A program made the position numbers and the translations under genes. From Candidatus Formimonas warabiya (GTDB lineage: Bacteria; Bacillota; Dehalobacteriia; Dehalobacteriales; Dehalobacteriaceae), in NCBI RefSeq assembly GCF_002777255.1, contig NZ_CP017634.1:2430903-2494902 (forward strand): DNA of 64,000 bases, in the 5' to 3' direction. Below the pieces are notes generated by a model. The model ran no database searches, was not told where the DNA came from, and was given only the letters and a program-made list of their open reading frames with translations. Within the stretch, counting starts at the first letter, position 1. Every line of letters begins with the position of its first letter. Positions 18,385 to 29,569 of this stretch are shown here, piece by piece.

Positions 18385-18661
18385 TCTACGCATGCTCAGG
18401 GTCTTCGACTCCGCGGGACCGGTATCCGGCTCGCTGCTCTTGTCGCCGTCTTACCGTTTTGCCTTCCCTGCCAGGTTACGAGGTCAGCATCCCGGATGGG
18501 TGATTTCGGAGCTCAATATCTGGCCTGCGTTTTCCCCTGTCAACGCTTCACGTGCGGCCTCGCGGCCGCCCGCGCATGACTCGGGGCCGTGATGGTGCAG
18601 CTACTCCTTTCACGTGGGGCTCTTTCATCCCCTGCTCTATGCCGGTTTATCCCGACGCTTT
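18385..18661 (-). pseudogene. Group II intron-type retroelement remnant (5' part, no RT)
   Basis: GC-rich block unlike its surroundings. On the minus strand it reads AGAGCAGGGGATGAAAGAGCC, then a frame HHGPESCAGGREAAREALTG, then EITHPGC. This is the leader region I recall from bacterial group II intron/reverse-transcriptase elements (typically MKEPY.. HHGPESC..GEALTG..SSEITH). No reverse transcriptase follows, since a REP-like palindrome takes over at 18377. A half palindrome (AACCTGTCCCCCCTGTGTC, 18664) bounds the other side. Recognition is from memory of the family and could be tested by a covariance model. Confidence 0.6.
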
Positions 18662-18684
18662 CAACCTGTCCCCCCTGTGTCATC
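18662..18684. repeat. Half REP-like palindrome
   Basis: TCAACCTGTCCCCCCTGTGTC matches one arm of the palindrome family without the partner arm. The next 320 bp (18685-19003) show no gene, repeat or terminator that I can support. Confidence 0.55.
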
Positions 18685-19003
18685 AGAGGTTTCTCGTCCG
18701 TTGACCATGCATTTGAATCTTCTTTCAGTTCTCCGATGCACCCTTTTTGGCCCCATGTGGCCGCACCCCCGCTATTTTAGGCATACCGGGGATGTGCTGG
18801 ATGAAGAATTTTAGTTCTACAGTAGGTTTTATTTATTCACTTTCATCAGAGAGCATTACTAAAGCCCTGTCATCCCAAAATCACTTTTCCTGAAGAGTTT
18901 TGAAGCCTAGAAAACTTTGTAACTTTATCTTTTCAAAATATTTTTTTCCCGGCACTATTTTTAAAATTACATTTACAAAAATTTATTTCTTATTCGTCAA
19001 AAT

Positions 19004-19651
19004 CTACTCATGCATTAGATTCCATATTTCTTCAATGGGAACAATAGATCTTCTGCGTAATTCAAGCTCTTTTTCACTTGACCATAAAAAGGGATAGAAC
19101 AGGATGCCACTATCCCCGCCAACACTTAACACCTCATTTTCCCATCCCCTCCATCTAAAGGAGCTATAATACAGATCAGTATCACCTAATAGTACCCAAT
19201 TCAAAAAACTTGAATATGGCATATCTAAGCTCTCCCATTTTAAAGTATCTGGTGCTAAGTAATAAACATTACCGATAGCGCCTTCAAAAGCATCACCATT
19301 AATGGCATAGAAACCCCCAAGTACATCATCCGCTACTAGTAACGCACCTGGTAACCTCGTACTTTTTCCACAAGAATCTGTTTTATTCCAAGTCAAAACA
19401 TCTCTGGTAATACTCTCACTTCCTGAACCAAGGATACGAAGCCATCCATTATCAATCTTAAAACCCCCTGAGTAATAAATAGTTGAACCTAAAACCGATT
19501 TTGTTGTTACTTGCAAATTTGTGAGGACTTTGCCAGCATCTGAATTGTTAGGGGGTATTATCTCTATATTCTTGGCTGATTTACTTATCCACTCTTGTAT
19601 AAGTAACCATGTAGATTTGCTTTGGTCTACCAATTCATTAAGAGATTTCAT
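19004..19651 (-). CDS. DUF2625-family protein, probable immunity of cassette 4
   Basis: A protein of 215-218 residues matching DUF2625 throughout: KSLNELVDQSKSTWLLIQEW at the start, LQVTTKSVLGSTIYYSGG, DNGWLRILGSGS, LLVADDVLGGFYAINGDAF, NVYYLAPDTLKWE and SGILFYPFLWS. DUF2625 proteins are typically cytoplasmic and of unknown function. Start: the ATG at 19651 sits behind GAAAGGC; a second ATG lies 9 bases upstream (19660). The gene follows the NucA/NucB-tipped RHS gene at 19766, so it is the likely immunity protein for that nuclease. The domain call is strong; the immunity role is inference. Confidence 0.75.
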   Translation of the reverse strand: MKSLNELVDQSKSTWLLIQEWISKSAKNIEIIPPNNSDAGKVLTNLQVTTKSVLGSTIYYSGGFKIDNGWLRILGSGSESITRDVLTWNKTDSCGKSTRLPGALLVADDVLGGFYAINGDAFEGAIGNVYYLAPDTLKWESLDMPYSSFLNWVLLGDTDLYYSSFRWRGWENEVLSVGGDSGILFYPFLWSSEKELELRRRSIVPIEEIWNLMHE

Positions 19652-19765
19652 TTTTCCCATGCCTTTCTATATTATTTGGGTTTGGAAGCTATCTACGTAA
19701 ATACAATTAAAAGATCTACTTATTTCCAAAAATTACATTTTTCTTTTTTGCTCCATTATTCACTT

Positions 19766-22700
19766 CTAACGAACAGGGCATAATCTAAAGTAATTAAAAT
19801 CAAAATTAAAATTAACTCCACCGCTAGGTGACACTGTTGGCATCATAATTAGTGAGTTATTCTTAAAATATGTCTTATTGTCTTCATAATCATAATAACC
19901 TACAACATTTCCTCTGCTATCATATACGTTGCCAGCATCGTCGACTGTTCCACCTATTGGTAACCCAGTGCCGCCGCCTCCTGTTGAATTGTTATCATCA
20001 TCGTTAGAATCGTTTTTATTTTTGTTGTCTGTATCATCAACGATAACTTTTACTGTAGTTCCATCAGGGTAATTACGTAATTGACCTCCCATACTTGCTC
20101 CGGCTCCCCTATTATCAGAAGAGTTAATAGGTTTCACGCTCGCACCTTTTCCGCCTTCTTTAAACATTGCTGGAGGATACTCATCGAGATCGGCACCAGG
20201 AACCTTTGTATATCCTTTTAATGATGCTGCTCGATTAGCACTAGCACCACTGCGGTTTATTGTTACTTCATCTGGATATCCATTCCTAATTGCTTCCTCT
20301 ATGTGTTGGGCAGATTCAGGATATTTGCTTTTTGATATTTTTACTGTAAGTAAACCCAAACCAGCAACTATTTCATTTTTACCCGTCTCCTCAGAGTAAC
20401 CACTCATTGCCCAGTTATCTTCAGGTCCCCTTGTACTGCCAATTTTACCCATCTCCTGGTTTTTTATATCCCCAGTATTTTTTTGGTCCAGATTTGGCAA
20501 TGTATTTGTGGCATTTTCTGTTTTAGCCGGAATATTGATTATTTGACCTACCTGTATTTTTGTGGGATCCTTGATATCTTTATTTACTTTTAAAATATCT
20601 GCAACACTTACATCATATTTCTTGCCTATTTTCGTTAAGTTGTCTCCGCTTTTTACGAGATATTTTTGTGATTTTTCATTTTTTTCTCTTTCTTCTTTCG
20701 CCTTTTGCTCTGCTTCTTTCTTTTTTCTTTTAATCTCTGCTTCTCTATTATGCTGATTACGACTGGTGTCCTTCTTGGGTTTAACCTCTTTCCTTGGTGT
20801 AGGTCTTTCAATATGTCCGGTCGGGTCGGTATACATTAAGGGTTCGTTATGACAATAGGTATACAGATTTAAGCTCAACGGGTCATTCGGATTGCCTCTG
20901 TATGTGTCTTCTGAGATGAATCTTGCTGTTACCGGATCATAATATCTGGACATGAGGTAGTAGTACCCGGTCTCCTGATCATGCTGGTAGCCCGCATATT
21001 TGAAGGGGTTGTTGATGGTTCCCGTGCTCTCGGGGATGTTCCCGAATGCATCATAGTAGTAGGTAGCTAAAATGGTTCCTGCGGAATTGATGAGAGCCGT
21101 GACATCTCCATGTCCGTTGTACATGTAGTAGGCTGTGATTCCGGATACGTTCCTGGAGATAAGACTGGTGCCCCAAATATTCCTTGCTGTCTGGTTCCCG
21201 GCACTGTCCAGTTCGAGAAGGATCTGGTCGCCTTCATATAAGTATTTCGCCACCTGACCATTTATTTCCTTTTTTACCCGGATCCCTTCGCCGTTATAGG
21301 TGTTGTTGAGGGTTGTCCCGTCCGGCATGCTGGTGGTGAGGAGCTGGTTCAGCCTGTCATAGGTGCTGTTGGTTATTTTCGCCGTTTGGGGCACGCCGTT
21401 GAGGTAAGGTGTTTGACTTACCGTCAGCTGGTTTCCGTTATTGTCATAGGTGTAAGCATTTGTTTCTGTGGTGACTCCGTTCCGGGTTGTGGCAGTTCCC
21501 GTTAACCGGTTTTGGTTGTTGCAGGTATAGGTGGTGATATCGGTATTGCCCTGGTACACTACGGTTTGCGTTGCCCTGTTTCCCCCTGCGTCGTAGGTAT
21601 AGGTTGTTGTCCTGCCGTTGGGTTCGCTTACGCTCCCCAGGCGGTTTAAGTCATCGTAGGTGTAGGTGGTCGTTCCTTTCCCGTCTGTTTTTGACGTTTG
21701 GTTGCGGGCGGCATCATAGGTGTAGCTATAGGTGTCTATGACGGTCTGGTTTGCTTTTTTGTTCACCAGGGTGTTGAGCAGGTTGTCGTCGTAATAGGTA
21801 TATGTTTCGCTTGATCCGTCAGGATACTGGGTGCTTTGTTTGTTCCCGTTGTCGTAGTATGTGTAGGTGGTCGTCTGTCCCCCGGCGGTGACGTTGACCA
21901 GTCTCCCTGCTTTGTCAAAGATTTTTTTGGTGACGTTCCCTTTGGGGTCGGTACTGGTTTCTCCTGCGTTTCCCGGGCTGAGGCCTGCCGTATCGTCATA
22001 GAGGAAGGTGATTGTGCCGATGCCCGGCACAATTTTTGTTTTGACCCGGTTCAGCTGGTCATAGGTCCGGGTGGTGGTGCCGGTGCTGTCCGTGATGGTA
22101 AGCTGGTTGCCGTTGCCATCGTAAGTATAGGAAATGTTTATGGAACCGGCCGCCTGTGTGAGCATTCTCCCGTGTACGTCATAGGTGTATGTGGTGCTGT
22201 TGCCGTTCCGGTCTACCTTGGTGGCCAGGTTCCCATCGGCATAGTAAGTGTAGCTTTCTACCTTGGATGGGGTATAGGTGTAATTCCCCGGGGTCCCTGT
22301 TCTGCCCCCATGGTCGATTTTTCTGATGGGTTTGTTGGCCACGTTGTATTCAAAGGTGGTGACGTTGCCTTTGCCGTCGGTCTGGGTGAGCATGTTGCCG
22401 TTTAAGTCATAGGTGTAACTGGTGGTTTCATTTTTGGCATTGACCACGGATATGAGCCGGTTGAAGGTGTCATAATTGAAAGTGGTGGTCTTGTTCCTGC
22501 CGTCGGTTTTGGTCTTGATGTTTCCGGCGTTGTCATAGGTTTGGCTGGTGGTGTGGTTCAAGGGGTCTATAGTGCTTAAGAGCCGGTTGTTTTTGTCGTA
22601 GGTGTATTGGGTCAGTTTATTTAGGGCGTCGTATGATTTGACCTGGACGCTGTTATGGTTATACTCCAGTTTTTCTATCGTTTTATTGAAAGGATCAATT

Positions 22701-25700
22701 TTCTGGATCAGCCTGTTCAACGGGTCATAAACATTGCTATAGGTATTGCCCTTCCAGTCGGTTTGGCTGGTTTGATTGCCGTTATGGTCATACCCGTAGG
22801 TCGTGATTTGTTGCAGGGGGGTGCCGTTTAAGTTGGTGACGGTTATTTTTGAAGCTGTCATCCGGTTTACTTCGTCAAAGAGGTTTTCTTGGGCGGCATT
22901 GTTGCCGTCGGTGACAAATCTTTGGTTGCCGGCTTTGTCATATTTTACAGTGGTTGTGACCAGCTGGGTGCCGTCGGATTTTTGTTGGCTATGGGACAAT
23001 TCCCGGCCCTGGTTGTCATAGCTGTACAGGTCTATAATTCCGGCCGAGTGTGTCTTTTTCTTTACGTGTCCCAGTTCGTCATACTGGTACGTGATATTGC
23101 TCCCGGGAATGGTGGCGTCTCCGGGCAGAGTTGTTTTTCTGATTTGGCCCAAAGCGTTGTATTCAAAATTTGTGGTGTTGTTATTTCCGTCTTTCTGGGT
23201 CAGCAGCCGGTCCGCCAGGTCATAGGTGTTGGTTTGCACCGTCTGATTGTTGACTTTAACCATGAGGATATTGTCCCCATCGTCATAGGTATAGTCCGTG
23301 TAGTTGCCGTTGGCATCGGTTTCTTTTGTTTTTCTGCCTAATCCGTCATACTCATATTTGGTAGTATACGCCAAGGCCCTGTCTTTGTTCTCCGGATCTA
23401 GAACGGTCAACAGTTTACCATCCAGGTTATAGGTGTATTCCGTCCCGTAACCGGAATTGATTTTGTCTTCTGCCGCAGTACCGGTTCCGGCCTCGTAGCC
23501 CAAGGCATCCAGTTCTTTGACGTTATTCCCGTTGGCATCGTATTTGTAGGCTTTGGCCACATAGCCGGCCCACTGACCGGTAGTCGGATCCATATATTTA
23601 TATGCCAGGGTCTTGATCCGGGACATTTGATCGTAGGTGTATTCGGTCCGGTTCATCTGATCCAGGGTTTTTGCCGGGTCATAATGATTGGGCGATACTT
23701 CGGCAATGACCCTGCCGGCCCGGTCATAGTAGCTTGCGGCCACCTTTCCCTTGGCATCGGTTACTTTAGAGAGGAAGCCCCGCTGGTCGTAAGTGTAGGT
23801 GGTGGTATGGTTATTGGCGTCGGTTTCCGTGAGGATGCTTCCGGTCCAGTTGAATCTCTTGGTATGGGAAATGGTTACCGGGCTGCCGAATTCGTCCTGG
23901 CCAGGCATGCTGATGCCGGTCTGCCGGTCCAGGTTGTCGTAATTGTATGTAATCACTATATGATCCGGACGGGTTTCTGTCTTCAGGTTGCCGTTTTTGT
24001 CATAAGTATATGTTGTGCTTAATACGGCATCCTGATTATTCGCAAAATCCTGCCCGGATAAGTCGCCCTGGCGCACATGGAGTTTTTCTTGGGTCGGTTT
24101 TCCGAAATAGTTGTTGATGTATTCGGTGGTGATTTTGTTGGTAGCGTCTATATAGACGTCTTGTTTGCTTAAATAACCGTCCGGGTCATACTGGTATTCG
24201 GTTTTTCTCCCCGCGCTGTCGCTTTGGGTTTTCAGGCTGCCGTCCCGGTAATAGGTATAGAAAGTAGTAGCAAAGCTGGCCGGGACTCCGTATAGTGCCA
24301 CCGTGGTTTTCCCGGTTTTCTCTTCTTTGACCCTGCCGACTTTGTCATAGACTTTTCCTGAATAGGTGTATTTGATGGTGCCGCTGATGTTTTCCGCCGG
24401 GGTCCATTGTTCTGTTTGACGGTTTAAGCCGTCATATTTATAGCAGGTGGTATTGCCCCGGGCATCTGTGGTAGAAGCTACGGTGCCATTGGCATTGTAT
24501 ACGGTGGCAGTATACGTCCCATCCGGGTTATCCTGCCTGATCAGCCGCCCCGCATAATCATAAGTATATACGGTAACCATGGTTTCTGTATCGCTAATAA
24601 ACCTGGTATGGGTTTTTTGCGTGTTCCAGGTACTCCCGTTTGCTTGAATGGCGTAACTATACCTTTCCAGCGCTACCGGGGAGGCGGCGGCATTTTCTTT
24701 AAAATATACGGCAGTAAGCCTGTTTAATACATCATAATCATACTGGTATACCCCATTGTTGGGCTTGGTCTCAGTGAGCACATTGCCATATAAATCATAG
24801 GTATAGGCGGTCCTATTGTTTTCCGGGTCGGTTGCAGACTGCACCACCCCGCTGGGGTAATAGGCATATCTGGATCCATGATCGCCGCTGTACGTATGAT
24901 TCGCCAGGTTGTCGAAAGCCGGATTATATAGGTTTGCCGAGACCTCTTTGGTCTTTCTCCCCATGTTGTCATAGGTAATCCGGGTGACCTCGCCGCCATG
25001 CCGGGTTGTTTTTTCGATGCGGCCGTTGCCGTCGTAAACATAGGCGGTCTGGTAAAGCTTGGGCGATACTTCTCCTGTCTTCCAGCCAATCTGGTTGTAG
25101 CTGTATGTGGTAACGGCGTTTTCCGGGTTCGTAACGGTCTTAAGGTTGCCCGCTGCATCGTATGTGTAGACGGTAATATTTCCTTCCGGATCGGTTTCCG
25201 ACTTCAGCAGTCCTTTAAGTTGATACCCCAATTGCTGGGCTTCCGTATCCGTATAATAACTATAGGCAGTAATGGCAAACTTGGATTCGTCGCAGCCTGG
25301 GGCGTACTGGTCCGTTCCGTTCAAAGGCCGGGCGGCCTTTAACAGATTGATCTTGTTCGTATCATAAATATAAAAAGTATATTTCCCGTTCTCATCTTTC
25401 TCCCAAAGCCGGTTATTCTTTTCATCGTAGGCAAATTCTTTGTACGAAAAATCCGGGTTCACCATTTTCACGATATTTCCCCGGCTGTCTCTTTCATAGG
25501 CGGTTCTGTTTCCATTCCGGTCGGTAACGGATTTCTCTTCCCCAAATTTGTTTATTCCTTTGGCATCAAGGCTATATAATGTCATGGTCCTTCTGCCGTC
25601 CGGTTCCTGCACCTGAATGGGATAGAGGGAACTGTCATACCAGGTTGCGCTTTCTCTTCCGTTGACATCTTTCACGGTCAGCTTGCGGTACTCAGTATCA

Positions 25701-26365
25701 TAAGTGTAAGTGCTGGAATTCCCTAAGGCATCTGTGATCTGAGCCACTCTGGCATTTTTATCTCCCGCCGAGGTATCATAGACAATGGATTCAATCAAAT
25801 TATTGTCGTTGTCCCTTATTTGGGCCAGATACCCTTTGGCATCATAGGAGTACCTTGTGATCTTACCCATGGGATCAATGGCCCGAACCAGCTTTTTGTT
25901 TTCATACTCATAGCGGACTACCCTGCCCAGGGGATCGGTAATACTTTCTATTAAGCCGTCGCTGTTGTACGTGAGATTAAATACCCGCTGGGCTGGATCG
26001 GTAATCTTGGTAATTCTTTTCGTTGTGGCATCGATGGTGAGGTTGATTTGATTTCCATTTCTGTCCTTTATCCACCAAAGAATGTTGTTATTAAAACCAT
26101 ACGTATACTGATCCTTGGTAGTCAGGATCTGGTAATAGCTGTCATAAGTGCTGCGCGAGTCCTCGGCAATAAAGTCTCCTCTGGAATTTCTGGAAAAGGT
26201 CATGACACTCCCGTTTGGCAACCTTATAGTTTCCCAACCAGGTTTGTATTCACTGCTTCCTTCGAATCCAAAGGTCCAGCCTTTTCCCAGCAGGCCGCTT
26301 TCACGGTCGTCTCTTGAATTGTACGCGACACTAGGGGACAGGTCCCTCGTTCTATATGCACACAA
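19766..26365 (-). CDS. Orphan RHS-LysM shell with NucA/NucB nuclease tip 4
   Basis: A 2,199-codon frame carrying the complete RHS shell from [18 protein letters not shown] onward, then linker, LysM, pre-tip segment and, after the EETG junction, a NucA/NucB-type deoxyribonuclease domain. Its diagnostic motifs are [30 protein letters not shown] and [22 protein letters not shown] low-complexity Asn/Asp and Gly-rich tail follows. The shell is collinear with 34622-40497 of the giant gene over 5.9 kb without net indels. The stalk (signal peptide, peptidase, kelch) is missing; the 5' end is a REP-like palindrome (26327) with only a nominal TTG start. Probably a silent donor cassette. Immunity candidate: DUF2625 gene at 19004. 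Confidence 0.85.
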   Translation of the reverse strand: MCAYRTRDLSPSVAYNSRDDRESGLLGKGWTFGFEGSSEYKPGWETIRLPNGSVMTFSRNSRGDFIAEDSRSTYDSYYQILTTKDQYTYGFNNNILWWIKDRNGNQINLTIDATTKRITKITDPAQRVFNLTYNSDGLIESITDPLGRVVRYEYENKKLVRAIDPMGKITRYSYDAKGYLAQIRDNDNNLIESIVYDTSAGDKNARVAQITDALGNSSTYTYDTEYRKLTVKDVNGRESATWYDSSLYPIQVQEPDGRRTMTLYSLDAKGINKFGEEKSVTDRNGNRTAYERDSRGNIVKMVNPDFSYKEFAYDEKNNRLWEKDENGKYTFYIYDTNKINLLKAARPLNGTDQYAPGCDESKFAITAYSYYTDTEAQQLGYQLKGLLKSETDPEGNITVYTYDAAGNLKTVTNPENAVTTYSYNQIGWKTGEVSPKLYQTAYVYDGNGRIEKTTRHGGEVTRITYDNMGRKTKEVSANLYNPAFDNLANHTYSGDHGSRYAYYPSGVVQSATDPENNRTAYTYDLYGNVLTETKPNNGVYQYDYDVLNRLTAVYFKENAAASPVALERYSYAIQANGSTWNTQKTHTRFISDTETMVTVYTYDYAGRLIRQDNPDGTYTATVYNANGTVASTTDARGNTTCYKYDGLNRQTEQWTPAENISGTIKYTYSGKVYDKVGRVKEEKTGKTTVALYGVPASFATTFYTYYRDGSLKTQSDSAGRKTEYQYDPDGYLSKQDVYIDATNKITTEYINNYFGKPTQEKLHVRQGDLSGQDFANNQDAVLSTTYTYDKNGNLKTETRPDHIVITYNYDNLDRQTGISMPGQDEFGSPVTISHTKRFNWTGSILTETDANNHTTTYTYDQRGFLSKVTDAKGKVAASYYDRAGRVIAEVSPNHYDPAKTLDQMNRTEYTYDQMSRIKTLAYKYMDPTTGQWAGYVAKAYKYDANGNNVKELDALGYEAGTGTAAEDKINSGYGTEYTYNLDGKLLTVLDPENKDRALAYTTKYEYDGLGRKTKETDANGNYTDYTYDDGDNILMVKVNNQTVQTNTYDLADRLLTQKDGNNNTTNFEYNALGQIRKTTLPGDATIPGSNITYQYDELGHVKKKTHSAGIIDLYSYDNQGRELSHSQQKSDGTQLVTTTVKYDKAGNQRFVTDGNNAAQENLFDEVNRMTASKITVTNLNGTPLQQITTYGYDHNGNQTSQTDWKGNTYSNVYDPLNRLIQKIDPFNKTIEKLEYNHNSVQVKSYDALNKLTQYTYDKNNRLLSTIDPLNHTTSQTYDNAGNIKTKTDGRNKTTTFNYDTFNRLISVVNAKNETTSYTYDLNGNMLTQTDGKGNVTTFEYNVANKPIRKIDHGGRTGTPGNYTYTPSKVESYTYYADGNLATKVDRNGNSTTYTYDVHGRMLTQAAGSINISYTYDGNGNQLTITDSTGTTTRTYDQLNRVKTKIVPGIGTITFLYDDTAGLSPGNAGETSTDPKGNVTKKIFDKAGRLVNVTAGGQTTTYTYYDNGNKQSTQYPDGSSETYTYYDDNLLNTLVNKKANQTVIDTYSYTYDAARNQTSKTDGKGTTTYTYDDLNRLGSVSEPNGRTTTYTYDAGGNRATQTVVYQGNTDITTYTCNNQNRLTGTATTRNGVTTETNAYTYDNNGNQLTVSQTPYLNGVPQTAKITNSTYDRLNQLLTTSMPDGTTLNNTYNGEGIRVKKEINGQVAKYLYEGDQILLELDSAGNQTARNIWGTSLISRNVSGITAYYMYNGHGDVTALINSAGTILATYYYDAFGNIPESTGTINNPFKYAGYQHDQETGYYYLMSRYYDPVTARFISEDTYRGNPNDPLSLNLYTYCHNEPLMYTDPTGHIERPTPRKEVKPKKDTSRNQHNREAEIKRKKKEAEQKAKEEREKNEKSQKYLVKSGDNLTKIGKKYDVSVADILKVNKDIKDPTKIQVGQIINIPAKTENATNTLPNLDQKNTGDIKNQEMGKIGSTRGPEDNWAMSGYSEETGKNEIVAGLGLLTVKISKSKYPESAQHIEEAIRNGYPDEVTINRSGASANRAASLKGYTKVPGADLDEYPPAMFKEGGKGASVKPINSSDNRGAGASMGGQLRNYPDGTTVKVIVDDTDNKNKNDSNDDDNNSTGGGGTGLPIGGTVDDAGNVYDSRGNVVGYYDYEDNKTYFKNNSLIMMPTVSPSGGVNFNFDFNYFRLCPVR

Positions 26366-26386
26366 GGAGCCTGTCCCCCAGTGTCT
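26327..26386. repeat. REP-like palindrome at the RHS shell breakpoint
   Basis: ACACTAGGGGACAGGTCCCTCG.. and ..CACACAAGGAGCCTGTCCCCCAGTGT. Homology to the giant gene stops exactly here: both have GAATTGTACG, after which the giant gene continues TACGGCTGATC. Confidence 0.78.
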
Positions 26387-26392
26387 CCTAAA

Positions 26393-26872
26393 CTAAGAAA
26401 TTCCTAACTCTAGCTTAATTCTTTGGAGAAAAAACTCTCCGAAATCATTTGCTATCATTTCATATATTTGGTGTTTTAAATCAGTACCTATTGCATAAGA
26501 AACAATAATGGGTTCTTGATGCTTACCTATTTTATTTATATCTAGACAAAACATTTCTTCTCCACCTGTATGATAAATGATTACTAAATTTGAAGGTAGG
26601 TTAATCTCTTTTCGCTGCTTTAGGGTAAACCAAATTGCATCAGGTATTCCCGAGTTATCAAAATCTTCTTTAATGATGCCGTATATTTCCTCTGCTCCAA
26701 AATTTCCGGCACCAAAACTTAATAGGAAACTTCTATAAGATTGAGGAAATACTATATTTAACTTTTCTTCAGCTTTTTTTATTAGCATTTCTGGACAATT
26801 ACCAACAAAATCAGCCAATTCCTGGTTTTCTTGTATTAGTTTCACTGCACTGTTATAATCTTGGATGCTCAT
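26393..26872 (-). CDS. SUKH (SMI1/KNR4) family immunity protein of cassette 3
   Basis: A 159-residue SUKH-fold protein with the family pattern EEKLNIVFPQSYRSFLLSFG, GAEEIYGI near residue 60 and FCLDINKIG in the middle. It has a GGAGG ribosome binding site and lies 17 bp downstream of the LHH nuclease tip at 26890. LHH toxins with SUKH immunity are a known pairing. Related to the SUKH gene at 6617, which accompanies the other LHH tip, so the two pairs probably share ancestry while diverging in specificity. Confidence 0.88.
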   Translation of the reverse strand: MSIQDYNSAVKLIQENQELADFVGNCPEMLIKKAEEKLNIVFPQSYRSFLLSFGAGNFGAEEIYGIIKEDFDNSGIPDAIWFTLKQRKEINLPSNLVIIYHTGGEEMFCLDINKIGKHQEPIIVSYAIGTDLKHQIYEMIANDFGEFFLQRIKLELGIS

Positions 26873-26889
26873 TATTAACCTCCATTATC

Positions 26890-27340
26890 TTATTTAAAAT
26901 CATTAGCCCTGTTTTTCCAATAATTGCTTTTCCATATGTTAAATTGGCCTCTATCAATCCCAGATGGAACAGTATTGGGATTAATATTTATAACTTTTGT
27001 ATTCTGTTGATGGAATGACTGTGTTACCTCAGCAATTGCACTATCATTAGTCTGTATCATATGATGCAAATTTACAGGATTTCCATCAGGACCGATAGGA
27101 GCTAACCCTTGTTGCATTCTTTGTAAATTAGTCCGTCCACGGCCATCTACAAGAGTTGCATCTATTATATCATCTCTTTGATATACTTTTACCCCATTGA
27201 ATTCAGTCGCATCAGTCCAAAATTTTCGTGCATCTCCTAGTACTTCTACAGTCTCACTCGTTCCCTCACTACAAGGACTATATCTATTATATTATTCCGG
27301 CTTCAATATCTCAATCAAAAAAATCAAATTCCTTCCAGAG
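26890..27340 (-). pseudogene. Orphan LHH nuclease tip 3 (no shell)
   Basis: The frame CSEGTSETVEVLGDARKFW leads into GRTNLQRMQQGLAPIGPDG, NLHHMIQTNDSA and the C-terminus FNIWKSNYWKNRANDFK, an intact LHH nuclease tip. Upstream of the CSEGTS junction, homology to the pre-tip segment at 30640-30738 is recognisable but has an in-frame TAA where the other copy has TTA, and it stops next to the IS110 transposase gene. Only the part from 27117 has an ATG. With no secretion signal and no RHS shell it is a displaced cassette. Confidence 0.78.
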
Positions 27341-27363
27341 TTCTGAGCCTTCATTTGTTAAAA

Positions 27364-28617
27364 TCAGTTCTTTCCGTCAGCCTTTTCAAACGGTCTGTAT
27401 TCCGTCTTGGTCTTCATCATACCGTAGATAATCCTCACAAGCCGCCTCGCCACGCATACAAGCGCCTGCGGTTTATTCTTACCCTCTTTAACCTTCTGTT
27501 CAAAGTACTCCCTGAATACCGGGTGTCTTGGTTTTCCGGACGGTGAAATTGCCACCATCTGTATGGCAAGAAAATGGAATATCGCATTCAACGCCCTGTT
27601 GCCATTCCTGCATCTTTGGTCTTTGCCTTTTCCGGCAGAGCTGAATTGTACTGGAGCAAGCCCCATAAACCGAGCAAGCTTGTCGGAGTCAGGGAAACGG
27701 GTAATATCCCCGATTTCAGATATTAACTGCGCCTCAGTTGCAAGGTCAATGCCCGGCATGGTCTGCAGCTTATAGCCTGTTAAGGGCAGCAGCTTCCGCA
27801 GTTCATCGTCAATTTCAGCAATCAGTTCCTTGTTATGCCTGATTTCCTTTACGATGTTTCTGACGATAAAATCCCTTTCCGTCTGATAATCCTTTCTTGT
27901 GTCTCCATCTTTTTCAATCATGGCTAATATCTCATGGATGCGCTGCAGCTTCAACGCCTGATGGACTGGCTTTATGGTTTCATATATCTTTTCTGGAGTT
28001 GTTGCTTTCACATGCTCCGGCGAAGGGTAGTTCTCCCAGAAGCACATGGCACTCTTGGCATCAATCAGTGCAAAGAATTTCCGGTAAGACGGGTAACTGT
28101 AGGATAGCTGGCTGTGCAGCTGGTTTTTGTTCATGACATTGCTCTTTACAATCAAATCCCGTCTTTTTACTATCTGCCGGATAGTCCAGAATATATCCTC
28201 ATGCCTGGCATCCTGCAGGGAATCCACCATATCCCGTAGTACCCTGGCCACACAATAGGCATCATAGGAGTCATCCTTGTAAATGATAGGGTTTGCAAGC
28301 CTTACAGCACTGGTATAAGCCGGATTAACATGCTTTACTTCAAACCTCCTGCCGACCAGATAGGCGGCAAGGTTTCTGCCAAAGCCTCTGGTATCCTCAA
28401 GACCAAATACAAATTCTTTTGTACCGCATATTCTCCTCACATCCTCAACAAATGCAGGAAATTTGGAAGGCCTGTTTTCAAAGCTGACCTCACCAAGCTT
28501 ATTCATCCAACAGTCAATAACCACAGCACAATGCGTGTCTTTATGCATGTCGATTCCAATAAAGCAGGTATTTCTTTTTTGATAAATCCTTATCCTCTCC
28601 TTTTTCAATGTCTCCAC
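27364..28617 (-). CDS. IS110-family transposase, copy A
   Basis: A 417-residue recombinase of the IS110 family with N-terminal DEDD/RuvC-like domain: Asp in FIGIDMHKD, Glu-Asp in FGLEDTRGFG, Asp in DDSYDAYCVA. A middle coiled-coil region follows, then a C-terminal Transposase_20 domain with TMPGIDLATEAQLISEIGDI and the serine-containing FSSAGKGKDQRCRNGNRALN. IS110 enzymes insert DNA guided by a bridge RNA encoded in the element's own non-coding end. The long non-coding stretch upstream and the very short downstream flank place it in the IS110 (not IS1111) group. Nearly identical to copy B at 30764. It appears intact. Confidence 0.92.
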   Translation of the reverse strand: METLKKERIRIYQKRNTCFIGIDMHKDTHCAVVIDCWMNKLGEVSFENRPSKFPAFVEDVRRICGTKEFVFGLEDTRGFGRNLAAYLVGRRFEVKHVNPAYTSAVRLANPIIYKDDSYDAYCVARVLRDMVDSLQDARHEDIFWTIRQIVKRRDLIVKSNVMNKNQLHSQLSYSYPSYRKFFALIDAKSAMCFWENYPSPEHVKATTPEKIYETIKPVHQALKLQRIHEILAMIEKDGDTRKDYQTERDFIVRNIVKEIRHNKELIAEIDDELRKLLPLTGYKLQTMPGIDLATEAQLISEIGDITRFPDSDKLARFMGLAPVQFSSAGKGKDQRCRNGNRALNAIFHFLAIQMVAISPSGKPRHPVFREYFEQKVKEGKNKPQALVCVARRLVRIIYGMMKTKTEYRPFEKADGKN

Positions 28618-28826
28618 TACTCATACCGGCAACCTCAATTTAAGAGCGTTAGTCTCTCGACCTCGCAAGGGAACGCCAACCTATCTATTCATAATGTGAC
28701 AAATTACGTGATTTCAGGCATCACGAACCTTGATACAAGTTTTTATTGTGTGTGATGTTAACTCTGGTTCATAAGGATTGCAAGTAGATTGTGGAGACGA
28801 TTGCAAAAAAAATCAGAAACAAAAAA
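28618..28826 (-). ncRNA. Candidate bridge-RNA region of IS110 copy A
   Basis: Non-coding DNA directly upstream of the transposase, where IS110-group elements encode the bridge RNA. It holds the inverted words GCGTT..AACGC around GACCTCGCAAGG. It aligns with 32012-32247 of copy B but lacks two short inserts present there. Placement is by family knowledge; RNA ends and loops are not determined. Confidence 0.5.
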
Positions 28827-28862
28827 CAGAGAAGAAAAAATGTTATCGTTTTTTCTTCTCTG
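28827..28862 (-). terminator. Hairpin insulating IS110 copy A
   Basis: CAGAGAAGAAAAAA (28827-28840) pairs perfectly with TTTTTTCTTCTCTG (28849-28862). On the minus strand it is followed by TTTTTTG. Copy B has the same stem with a compensated pair (A-T to G-C). Confidence 0.6.
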
Positions 28863-28909
28863 CCTGTATCTGTTTTTTATAAGATGCTTTATTAAAAATC
28901 TTCCAGGGA

Positions 28910-29480
28910 GTTTTCCCCCTTAAACCCCCGGCTGTCTCCAATTTTAGCATGGGCAAAAATATCGGTCAAGATATGGTTCACCATGAACCATGGGGTACAA
29001 GCCGGTTTATATGTTCGTTACCAGCAGTCTACAGAAGCTGCATGTTACATTTTAATAAATACACTCGTTATCGTTATCCGGCACTTGAATGCATAACGCC
29101 ACAAGCCACCGTGTGCGGCTGTGTCGCGTTTTGTTAACCGCCATAAGGTGTTTGCCCATTCGGCAAAAATGAAACCGGATTTGGCGGCTTTCTGCGAAAG
29201 GGTCTTATCATTCAAAATGCAGACCCAAAATGTGTTTCGTCACCTCAATTGTGGGGTGAACCATGGGGTCGAAAACTGTGCAGGTTAAAGAGGGGTGGTC
29301 GCAAGCGACCTCCCCTCGGATCACATCAGCCCGCAATGCGGGCTGTGGCATTTGGCATAGGTGGTCGGAAATGACCGCACGTGTGCCAATAGGTGGTCGT
29401 CACTAGCAGATAACCCACATTTCAAGAAGTTTTGTAGGTGCTGTTTTAGGTGGCTGTATATGTTTTCTGAATATTTATGC
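28910..29480. repeat. Structured non-coding module, copy 2
   Basis: Starts CCCCCTTAAACCCCCGG and carries ATGGTTCA-CCA-TGAACCAT (28973-28991), the stem GAGGGG..CCCCTC at 29290-29317, the stem CAGCCCGC-AAT-GCGGGCTG at 29327-29345 and spaced GGTGGTC words. Between the two conserved ends (about 29000-29280) it differs from copies 1 and 3. No gene is supported. Confidence 0.6.
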
Positions 29481-29516
29481 ACCCGTAAGAACACGCCCAT
29501 GCTGGGCACACAAAAA

Positions 29517-29549
29517 GAAAGACAGTCATCATATTGACAACCGTCTTTC
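29517..29549 (-). terminator. Terminator after the immunity gene of cassette 2
   Basis: Minus strand GAAAGACGGTTGTCA..TGATGACTGTCTTTC followed by TTTTTG, 20 bp past the immunity stop. Confidence 0.65.
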
Positions 29550-29569
29550 AATCTAAGATAATTTTTTAC

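Noticed and set aside
18392..18814. Several plus-strand open frames of 60-120 codons in the GC-rich block
   Set aside because: They have no ribosome binding sites and are antisense to the retroelement leader recognised on the minus strand.
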